Below, piece after piece: positions 57,791 through 64,000 of a DNA stretch of 64,000 bases. The translations under genes were made by a program, and so were the position numbers. How positions within the stretch are numbered: position 1 is the first letter of the stretch; the number at the start of each line of letters is the position of its first letter. Source of the DNA: Shinella sp032095155 (GTDB taxonomy: Bacteria > Pseudomonadota > Alphaproteobacteria > Rhizobiales > Rhizobiaceae); the NCBI RefSeq assembly GCF_049199905.1, contig NZ_JBLZPK010000034.1, positions 62,001-126,000 of the forward strand, given 5' to 3'. The notes under the pieces were generated by a model that was not told the origin of the DNA, ran no database searches, and saw only the letters and a program-made list of their open reading frames with translations.

Positions 57791-58852
57791 ATGCGTGTCG
57801 ACCTCTTCGATTTCGATCTGCCGGAAGACAATATCGCGCTTCGCCCGGTGACACCGCGTGAGGCTGCAAAGCTTCTCGTCGTGCAGCCGGGCAATGCAAC
57901 GCTCTATGAAGATCATACCGTCGGCGACCTGCCGTCGCTGCTCAGGGCAGGCGATGCGCTTGTTTTCAACGACACGCGCGTCATTCCCGCCCAACTCGAA
58001 GGCATCCGCCATCGCGAAGGAGCGGGCGGCCAGAAGGTGTCGGCTACGCTGCACATGCGCATTGCCGGCGACCGGTGGAAGGCCTTTGCCAGGCCCGGCA
58101 AACGCATCAAGCTCGGCGACCGCATCACTTTCGGCGAAAATCTTTCGGCCAGCGTCGAGCAGAAAGGCGAGGGCGGCGAAGTCACCCTGCATTTCGACGC
58201 CTCCGGCCCGGATCTCGACCGCGCCATCGCCACGGTCGGCCATATCCCGCTGCCGCCCTATATCGCTTCCAAGCGCGCCGAAGACGAGCTGGACCGCAAG
58301 GATTACCAGACGATTTATGCGCGTGAAGAGGGTGCCGTCGCAGCCCCCACGGCCGGCCTACACTTCACCGACGCCCTCTTCGAAAAGCTGGATGCGCTCG
58401 GCGTCGAACGCCATTTCGTGACGCTGCATGTCGGGGCCGGCACCTTCCTGCCGGTCAAGGCCGACGATACGACCGAGCACGTCATGCACGAGGAGATCGG
58501 CTATGTCTCGGAAGAGACCGCCGCAGCACTCAACGCCGTGAAGGCGAGGGGCGGGCGCATCGTCTCCGTCGGCACCACCTCGCTGCGCCTGCTCGAAAGC
58601 GCGGCCGACGCCGACGGCACGATCAAGCCGTGGTCGGGTGCGACGGGCATCTTCATCACGCCCGGCTACCGTTTCCGCACGGCCGATATCCTGATGACAA
58701 ACTTCCATCTGCCGAAATCGACGCTCTTCATGCTCGTCTCGGCCTTTTCCGGCCTCGAGACGATGCGTGGCGCTTACGACCATGCCATCGCGACCGGCTA
58801 CCGCTTCTATTCCTACGGCGACTCCAGCCTGCTTTTCCGGGACCACCGATGA
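57791..58852 (+). CDS. queA: S-adenosylmethionine:tRNA ribosyltransferase-isomerase
   Basis: Converts preQ1 in tRNA to epoxyqueuosine using the ribosyl group of SAM. It has 353 residues. Family motifs are FDFDLPEDNIALRP at the start, FNDTRVIPAQLEG, TAGLHFTDALFEKL and GTTSLRLLESAA. Its stop overlaps the tgt start (ATGA), placing the two steps of queuosine synthesis next to each other. Confidence 0.96.
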   Translation: MRVDLFDFDLPEDNIALRPVTPREAAKLLVVQPGNATLYEDHTVGDLPSLLRAGDALVFNDTRVIPAQLEGIRHREGAGGQKVSATLHMRIAGDRWKAFARPGKRIKLGDRITFGENLSASVEQKGEGGEVTLHFDASGPDLDRAIATVGHIPLPPYIASKRAEDELDRKDYQTIYAREEGAVAAPTAGLHFTDALFEKLDALGVERHFVTLHVGAGTFLPVKADDTTEHVMHEEIGYVSEETAAALNAVKARGGRIVSVGTTSLRLLESAADADGTIKPWSGATGIFITPGYRFRTADILMTNFHLPKSTLFMLVSAFSGLETMRGAYDHAIATGYRFYSYGDSSLLFRDHR

Positions 58853-59979
58853 CCGAAACTTTTGAGTTCAAGCTTCTCGCCACCGATGGCAAGGCCCGCC
58901 GCGGCGAGGTCTCCATGCCGCGCGGCACCATCCGCACGCCGGCCTTCATGCCCGTCGGCACGGTGGGCACGGTCAAGGCGATGTATCTCGACCAGGTACG
59001 CGAACTCGGGGCCGACATCATTCTCGGCAACACCTATCACCTGATGCTGCGCCCCGGCCCGGAGCGCGTCGCGCGTCTTGGCGGCCTGCACGAACTCATC
59101 CGCTGGCCGCATCCGATCCTCACCGACTCGGGCGGCTTCCAGGTCATGTCGCTGTCCGGCCTGCGCAAGCTCGACGAACAGGGCGTGACCTTCAAGAGCC
59201 ATATCGACGGCGCGCTGCACCACATGTCGCCGGAGCGCTCGATCGAGATTCAGGGCCTGCTCGGCAGCGATATCCAGATGCAGCTCGACGAATGCGTGGC
59301 GCTGCCGGCCTCGCCCAAGGAAATCGAGCGCGCCATGGAAATGTCGCTGCGCTGGGCCGAGCGCTGCAAGGTGGCCTTCGGTGACCAGCCGGGCAAGGCG
59401 ATGTTCGGCATCGTTCAGGGCGGCGACATCGCGCATCTGCGCGTACGCTCGGCACAGGCACTCGCCGACCTGAACCTCAAGGGCTACGCCATCGGCGGCC
59501 TTGCGGTGGGTGAGCCGCAGGAGGTCATGCTCGACATGATCGACACGGTCATCCCGCACATGCCCTTCGAAAAGCCGCGTTACCTGATGGGTGTCGGCAC
59601 CCCGGACGACATGCTGAAATCCGTCGCGCGCGGCGTCGATATGTTCGACTGTGTGATGCCGACCCGCTCCGGCCGCCATGGCCTGGCCTTCACCCGCCGC
59701 GGCCGCATCAACCTGCGAAATGCCCGCCACGCGGAGGACATGCGTCCGCTCGACGAGGAATCGAACTGCCCGGCCGCGCGCGATTATTCGCGCGCCTACC
59801 TGCACCATCTCGTCCGTGCCAATGAATCCCTCGGCGGCATGCTTTTGACCTGGAACAATCTCTCCTACTACCAGGACCTGATGGCTGGCATCCGCAAGGC
59901 GATCGAGGAAGGCCGCTTTGCCGACTTCATGGCGGAGACGCAGGAAGAATGGGCGAGGGGCGATCTCGCTCCCCTTTAA
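58849..59979 (+). CDS. tgt: tRNA-guanine transglycosylase (queuine tRNA-ribosyltransferase)
   Basis: Exchanges guanine-34 of GUN-anticodon tRNAs for preQ1. The 376-residue TIM barrel keeps the catalytic Asp in LTDSGGFQVMSL and the nucleophilic Asp in FDCVMPTRSGRHG. Oddly, the C-terminal zinc site is degenerate: where other bacterial enzymes have C-x-C-x2-C, this has S305-N-C307-P-A-A310, and the zinc His is replaced by Asn336 (TWNNLSYY). Only one of four ligands remains. The fold is otherwise normal and neighbours queA, so the enzyme is probably active without structural zinc. Confidence 0.95.
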   Translation: MTETFEFKLLATDGKARRGEVSMPRGTIRTPAFMPVGTVGTVKAMYLDQVRELGADIILGNTYHLMLRPGPERVARLGGLHELIRWPHPILTDSGGFQVMSLSGLRKLDEQGVTFKSHIDGALHHMSPERSIEIQGLLGSDIQMQLDECVALPASPKEIERAMEMSLRWAERCKVAFGDQPGKAMFGIVQGGDIAHLRVRSAQALADLNLKGYAIGGLAVGEPQEVMLDMIDTVIPHMPFEKPRYLMGVGTPDDMLKSVARGVDMFDCVMPTRSGRHGLAFTRRGRINLRNARHAEDMRPLDEESNCPAARDYSRAYLHHLVRANESLGGMLLTWNNLSYYQDLMAGIRKAIEEGRFADFMAETQEEWARGDLAPL

Positions 59980-59988
59980 TGTTGCGGA

Positions 59989-60399
59989 TCAGATTTCCGG
60001 GCCGGGCGCGGCGTGTACCATGTGCACGCCGTTGATCTTGTAGCTGCCATCCGGCTGCTTCAGGAGCTGGTAGAGCGCCGTCCAGTCCTTGCCGTCAGGT
60101 CCCGAAATCAGCACCTCCTGCACCACCATGTCGCCCTCCACCTTGGACCGGCCGAAGGCGAAGTTGCCCGGACGGTAGACCGGCGCATAGCCCTTCTTGA
60201 CCATGTCGAAGAACGTGGTCTCGTTCGGGAATTTTCCGCGGATCGTGGGCGAGGCGAAGGAGTAGGCCGTCTTCGCATCGTCGTTCAGGAAGGCGGTAAT
60301 CTGGTTTTGAATGATGCCCTGCGCTGTATCGACAGGCTCTTCCGCATGCGCAAACAAAGGCAGGGAAACGCAAAGAAACACGGCGACAGGCAATCTCAT
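59989..60399 (-). CDS. DUF4864 family secreted protein
   Basis: Exported protein of 136 residues with a signal peptide ending near FAHAEE. The body has IIQNQITAFLNDDAKTAYSFASPTI and FFDMVKKGYAPVYRPG..FAFG, as in DUF4864, a family of small NTF2-like secreted proteins of unknown function. ATG 60399 follows GGGAG; an in-frame GTG at 60408 is the alternative. It is convergent with tgt, with nine bases between the stops. Confidence 0.85.
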   Translation of the reverse strand: MRLPVAVFLCVSLPLFAHAEEPVDTAQGIIQNQITAFLNDDAKTAYSFASPTIRGKFPNETTFFDMVKKGYAPVYRPGNFAFGRSKVEGDMVVQEVLISGPDGKDWTALYQLLKQPDGSYKINGVHMVHAAPGPEI

Positions 60400-60568
60400 G
60401 GCGCACACTCCCGTTTCGATGACGGCAGGATAACACAGGAAAGTGCAAAACGCTTCTGGTGTGGCGCGAAGAGCTTAAAGTGGTTTGTAGATTATAAAAT
60501 CCTTTCATAAACATAAAGATGCTTAATTTTGTTAAAGTCTTAATGTTGGAGTACGGCGCACACATCGC

Positions 60569-61099
60569 CTATCGGGCGGCTGTTTTGCTTAGGATTACGA
60601 CCTCGGAGCCTTGATAGATCGCGCGGGCGGTTTCCTCAAAACCGTGCCGGGCAGCGAGCGTCAGTGAGGCGGTATTCTCCGGGTCGATGATGCAGGTGAT
60701 CGGCATGCCGGGATAGTTCTGCGCAGCCCAGGCGGCCATGGCCCCCAGCGCCTCGCTGGCATAGCCTTGGCCATGCATTTCCGGCAGCAGGCCCCAGCCG
60801 GCTTCCAGCGTATTCTCGATACTGGGGCTCATCTCGCGACGCATTTCATGAAACCCGGCTTCGCCGATGAGGCGGCCGGTGGCCTTGTCCGTGACGACCC
60901 AGAAGCCGAAGCCCATGACGTGCCACATGCCGATATGGCGCAGCAGCCGCGTCCAGGATTGTTCGCGCGTCAGCGGCACGCCACCGATATAGCGCACGAC
61001 ATCGGGCAAGGCCCACATGGCGGTCATGGCGTCGAGATCGCCGGGTTGAAAGCCACGCAGGATGAGGCGGCCGGTTTCGAGCACGGGAATATCGGTCAT
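60569..61099 (-). CDS. GNAT family N-acetyltransferase (RimJ/RimL-like)
   Basis: Acetyltransferase of 176 residues resembling the ribosomal-protein acetyltransferases RimJ/RimL. Typical points are the start ETGRLILRGFQPGDLDAM, GLLPEMHGQGYASEALGA (acetyl-CoA binding) and IDPENTASLTLAARHGFEE. ATG 61099 gives the usual family start; upstream codons are not used. It is divergent from purC; substrate unknown. Confidence 0.85.
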   Translation of the reverse strand: MTDIPVLETGRLILRGFQPGDLDAMTAMWALPDVVRYIGGVPLTREQSWTRLLRHIGMWHVMGFGFWVVTDKATGRLIGEAGFHEMRREMSPSIENTLEAGWGLLPEMHGQGYASEALGAMAAWAAQNYPGMPITCIIDPENTASLTLAARHGFEETARAIYQGSEVVILSKTAAR

Positions 61100-61362
61100 A
61101 TCGGTATCGCTGTCTGGGATGCGGTGGGAGCGACAAACTACTATGGTTTGCCGGCCATAGTCGACAGCGGGCCGGGGAACGTTCACGGCGAAAATCATGT
61201 TCATTTCACCGCAACACATAGGTCATATAATATAGATTATGGAACTAATACGAACGCCAAGAGGCCGGAAAAGCCCTGGAAATCCGGTTTGTACCTTGAC
61301 CCGGAACCACCCGCAGCCGTAAGCGAAACGGCAGACGGAACCAACAGCGAAAGCCAGCCACG

Positions 61363-62316
61363 ATGAGCGATCTGCGCATTCTCTCCGACGCACATATCCC
61401 GGAACTGCCCAACCGCTACAATGGCAAAGTCCGCGAGAATTACGATCTCGCCGATGGCAGCCGTATCATCATCGCCACCGACCGCCTCAGCGCCTTCGAC
61501 GTCGTCCTGACGGCCATTCCCTTCAAGGGCGAAGTGCTGACGCAGACGGCGCGCTACTGGTTCGAGGAAACCGCCGATATCTGCCCGAACCATGTCCGGT
61601 CCTATCCGGATCCGAATGTCGTGATCGGCACGCGGCTCGATATCCTGCCGGTCGAAATCATCGTGCGCGGCTATCTCGCCGGCACTACCAGCACGTCGAT
61701 CCTGACGAAATATCGCAAGGGCGAGCGCGCGATGTACGGCATCACGCTGCCGGATGGCCTGCGCGACAACGCGAAGCTGCCCGAGCCGATCATCACACCG
61801 ACCAGCAAGGCCTTCGACGGCGGCCATGACGAGCCGCTGTCCGGCGAGGAAATCCTCGCGCAAGGCCTGCTGACGGCCGAGCAATGGGAAACGGTGTCGC
61901 GCTATGCGCTGGCGCTGTTTGCACGCGGCCAGGCCCGTGCGGCCGAGCGCGGCCTGATACTCGTCGACACCAAATACGAGTTCGGGACGGACACGGACGG
62001 CCGCATCGTGCTGGCCGACGAGATCCACACGCCGGATTCAAGCCGCTACTGGATAGCCGAGAGCTACGAGAAGAGCTTTGCCGAAGGCGGCCGGCCGGCG
62101 AGCTTCGACAAGGATTTCGTGCGCGCTTGGGTCACCGAGCGCTGCGATCCCTACAAGGATTCGATCCCGGAAATCCCGCGCGATCTCGTCGAGCAGACCT
62201 CCAAGGTCTATATCCAGGCCTATGAGCAGATCACCGGCAAGATTTTTACGCCCGACCTCTCGGGCGCGACGGTGCTGGAGCGCATCCGGAAAAACCTGAA
62301 ACCCTATTTCGCCTGA
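61363..62316 (+). CDS. purC: Phosphoribosylaminoimidazole-succinocarboxamide synthase (long form)
   Basis: SAICAR synthase of purine synthesis, joining CAIR with aspartate. At 317 residues it is the longer alphaproteobacterial form rather than the ~240-residue E. coli type. Motifs are NGKVRENYDL, ATDRLSAFDVV, the VEIIVRGYLAGTTS loop and VDTKYEFG, with DEIHTPDSSRYW near the end. Its last 13 bases overlap the convergent MBL gene. Some relatives carry a second, shorter purC elsewhere. Confidence 0.94.
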   Translation: MSDLRILSDAHIPELPNRYNGKVRENYDLADGSRIIIATDRLSAFDVVLTAIPFKGEVLTQTARYWFEETADICPNHVRSYPDPNVVIGTRLDILPVEIIVRGYLAGTTSTSILTKYRKGERAMYGITLPDGLRDNAKLPEPIITPTSKAFDGGHDEPLSGEEILAQGLLTAEQWETVSRYALALFARGQARAAERGLILVDTKYEFGTDTDGRIVLADEIHTPDSSRYWIAESYEKSFAEGGRPASFDKDFVRAWVTERCDPYKDSIPEIPRDLVEQTSKVYIQAYEQITGKIFTPDLSGATVLERIRKNLKPYFA

Positions 62317-63131
62317 TCGTCCGAAACGTCGATCTCGAAACTAAGACCATCAAACGCCGGTTCAACATGTTCAGGCGTTTCCTTTTGCACGGTGTCGTAA
62401 TCGAGCGGCACATGCATATGGGTCAGGATCGCGCGCTTCGGCTTCAGCCGCTCGATCCATTCCAGCGCCTGGCTGAGTGACAGGTGGCTGGAATGATAGC
62501 GGTATTGCAGCGCATCGACGATCAGCACGTCGAGGTTTTCAAGACGCGGCACGGTCTCTTCCGGAAAATCGCTGACGTCAGGGCAATAGGCGATATCGCC
62601 GATGCGGAAGCCCAGCGAGTGGATGGAACCGTGCACCTGAAGATGGGGCTGGAAGGTTATGGAACCCCCTCGCCCATGGATCGTCACCGGCGTATCTTTC
62701 GGCTCGATCAGGTTCTCCGTCACGATTGGCGGATACATGCTGCCGGCCGGCGTTTTCAGGCAGTAGCCGAACCCTTCGCGGATGCGCTCCATCGTCGGGG
62801 CATCGGCCCAGATCGGCACCTGCCGATGGTTGTGCAGCACGAAGCCCCTGATATCGTCGATACCGTGGATGTGGTCGGCATGCGGATGGGTGTAGAGCAC
62901 CGCATCGATGCTCTCGACGCCTGCCGCGATCATCTGCGCGCGAAAATCCGGGCCGGTATCGATGACGACGGTCGTCACGCCCTCCGGACCGAACTGCTCG
63001 ACGAGGAAGGCGGCGCGGGTGCGTCCGTTTTTCGGGTTTTCAGGATCGCAGGCACCCCAGTCGCCCGTGATGCGGGGCACGCCCGGTGACGAGCCGCAGC
63101 CGAGAATGGTGAAGCGCCGCCGGTAAGCCAC
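62304..63131 (-). CDS. MBL fold metal-dependent hydrolase (PhnP-like)
   Basis: Metallo-beta-lactamase fold hydrolase of 275 residues. The metal site TH-PHADH near residues 80-86 and further His/Asp residues (HSSHLS, LTHMHVPLD) are present; the start FTILGCGSSPGVPRI is typical of the phnP/tRNase Z-like group. The GTG at 63131 is used as start, two bases after tatD. With metG-tatD it forms a common Rhizobiales run. The natural substrate is not known; cyclic phosphodiesterase activity is inferred. Confidence 0.9.
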   Translation of the reverse strand: MAYRRRFTILGCGSSPGVPRITGDWGACDPENPKNGRTRAAFLVEQFGPEGVTTVVIDTGPDFRAQMIAAGVESIDAVLYTHPHADHIHGIDDIRGFVLHNHRQVPIWADAPTMERIREGFGYCLKTPAGSMYPPIVTENLIEPKDTPVTIHGRGGSITFQPHLQVHGSIHSLGFRIGDIAYCPDVSDFPEETVPRLENLDVLIVDALQYRYHSSHLSLSQALEWIERLKPKRAILTHMHVPLDYDTVQKETPEHVEPAFDGLSFEIDVSDDQAK

Positions 63132-63133
63132 GT

Positions 63134-63913
63134 CTATACCCGCGGCATCTTCGAGAAGATGCGGAAGGCGTTTTCCGTCGTGATGCGGGCGATCTCCTCC
63201 ACGCTGACGCCGACGGTCTCGGCCAGAACGGTGGCCGTGTGAGCCACATAGGCCGGCTCGTTGCGCTTACCGCGGAATGGTTTTGGCGCAAGATAAGGCG
63301 CGTCGGTTTCCACCAGCATGCGCTCCAGCGGCACGGTCTTAGCGATCTCGCGCAGCTCTTCCGATTTCGGGAAGGTCAGGATGCCGGAGAGGGAGACGTA
63401 GCCGCCGAGTTCGACGCCGATGCGAGCGAGGTCCGGGCCGGAAGAGAAGCAGTGCAGCAGGAAGGGGAAGGCGCCCTTCCCCGTTTCCTCGGTCAGCATC
63501 GCTGCCATGTCTTCGTCCGCTGAGCGGCTGTGGATGACGAGCGGCAGGCCGGTCTCGCGGGCGGCGGCGATGTGATTGACGAGGCCGATGGCCTGTGCCT
63601 CGCGCGGCGCGTTGTCGTAGAAATAGTCGAGACCCGCCTCCCCGATCGCCACGACGCGCGGATGCTGCGAGAGCCTCACCAGTTCTTCGACGGTGACGTC
63701 CAGTTCCTCATCCGCATTGTGCGGATGCGTGCCGACCGAGCAGAACACCGATGGATAGGTTTCGGCGATCGCCAGGATATCCGGGAATTTCTTCACCCGC
63801 GTCGAGATGGTGATCATCTGCCTGACGCCGGCCGCATGCGCCCGCGCGACGATATCGTCGCGCTCCGCTGCGAAATCCGGAAAATCCAGATGGCAATGGG
63901 TATCGATCAGCAT
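63134..63913 (-). CDS. tatD: TatD family DNase/hydrolase
   Basis: TIM-barrel metal-dependent hydrolase of 259 residues. Metal ligands include His6 and His8 in DTHCHLDF, the Glu of GEAGLDYFYD, the His of VIHSRSAD, HCFSS and the Asp of ETDAPYLAP. TatD has 3'-5' DNase activity and is proposed to act in DNA repair and quality control. It begins seven bases after the upstream gene and ends two bases before the MBL gene. Confidence 0.95.
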   Translation of the reverse strand: MLIDTHCHLDFPDFAAERDDIVARAHAAGVRQMITISTRVKKFPDILAIAETYPSVFCSVGTHPHNADEELDVTVEELVRLSQHPRVVAIGEAGLDYFYDNAPREAQAIGLVNHIAAARETGLPLVIHSRSADEDMAAMLTEETGKGAFPFLLHCFSSGPDLARIGVELGGYVSLSGILTFPKSEELREIAKTVPLERMLVETDAPYLAPKPFRGKRNEPAYVAHTATVLAETVGVSVEEIARITTENAFRIFSKMPRV

Positions 63914-63920
63914 GTCGGCC

Positions 63921-64000
63921 TCATGCCTCGGGCGCGACGTAACGCGGGAAGACCGGGCTCGGCGCTTCCAGCGGCGTGCCGGCGACGAGACGACCCGCCT
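63921..64000 (-). CDS. metG: Probable methionyl-tRNA synthetase, C-terminal end (partial)
   Basis: The window ends inside a gene read on the minus strand. The last 26 residues read AGRLVAGTPLEAPSPVFPRY and VAPEA, stop TGA at 63923-63921. This resembles the C-terminus of methionyl-tRNA synthetase, and metG-tatD-MBL is the common Rhizobiales order. The visible part is too short to be certain. Confidence 0.6.
   Translation of the reverse strand, partial: AGRLVAGTPLEAPSPVFPRYVAPEA

Overview
This is a gene-dense, GC-rich chromosomal segment of an alphaproteobacterium, most likely Rhizobiaceae (Rhizobium/Agrobacterium/Shinella/Ensifer group). Pointers are the linked order pyrH-frr-uppS-cdsA-rseP-bamA-lpxD-fabZ-lpxA-lpxI-lpxB, the trpD-trpC-moaC-moeA run beside lexA, the use of LpxI, an IalB-family protein, a glnB-glnA pair, and LexA boxes of the alphaproteobacterial direct-repeat type (GTTC-N7-GTTC or its complement). 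The genus cannot be fixed from the sequence alone. Almost everything is core housekeeping. No tRNA or rRNA gene, insertion sequence, prophage, CRISPR array or recognisable defence island is visible.

Layout. 1-10.7 kb (+): end of pyrH, ribosome recycling, undecaprenyl-PP and CDP-DAG synthesis, RseP, BamA and the lipid A genes, closed by a bidirectional terminator shared with gltA (-). 12.3-14.9 kb: comEC. 15.0-21.3 kb (-): lexA with its own SOS box, the tightly packed trpD-trpC-moaC-moeA run, and a PpiD/SurA-like periplasmic foldase. 21.6-27.8 kb (+): Na/Pi-PhoU transporter, glmU, glmS, a GNAT enzyme and a DUF502 membrane protein, followed by a palindromic intergenic repeat. 28-34.4 kb: small secreted protein and recG (-), sdhE-mfd (+). 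34.4-41.7 kb, the most variable part: DsbA-like oxidoreductase, orphan peptide-binding protein, IalB, HspQ, a coiled-coil membrane protein, a TAXI binding protein, and one unrecognised gene of atypical composition. 41.7-45.3 kb: glnB-glnA (-) behind two tandem sigma54-like promoters, and a bifunctional NAD(P)HX repair enzyme (+). 45.5-50.7 kb: DUF72, GST, and divergent uvrA/ssb sharing an SOS box. 50.8-60 kb: cupin, MarC, gyrA, two tiny membrane-protein genes (-), coaD, two cyclophilins, a DUF606 transporter, queA-tgt. 60-64 kb: DUF4864 protein, GNAT, purC (long form), then MBL hydrolase, tatD and the end of a gene that is probably metG (-).

Themes. Three envelope blocks cooperate: lipid A, UDP-GlcNAc supply (glmS/glmU), and outer-membrane protein assembly with periplasmic folding (BamA, PpiD-like, cyclophilin). 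DNA repair is spread over lexA, uvrA, ssb, recG and mfd, with two good SOS boxes. Nitrogen control centres on glnB-glnA.

No obvious new multi-gene system was found. The best leads are a queuosine tRNA-guanine transglycosylase missing three of the four zinc ligands, an atypical 235-residue protein with an His-Ile-Glu-His motif, two unannotated-size small membrane-protein genes downstream of gyrA, and the tandem sigma54-like elements before glnB.
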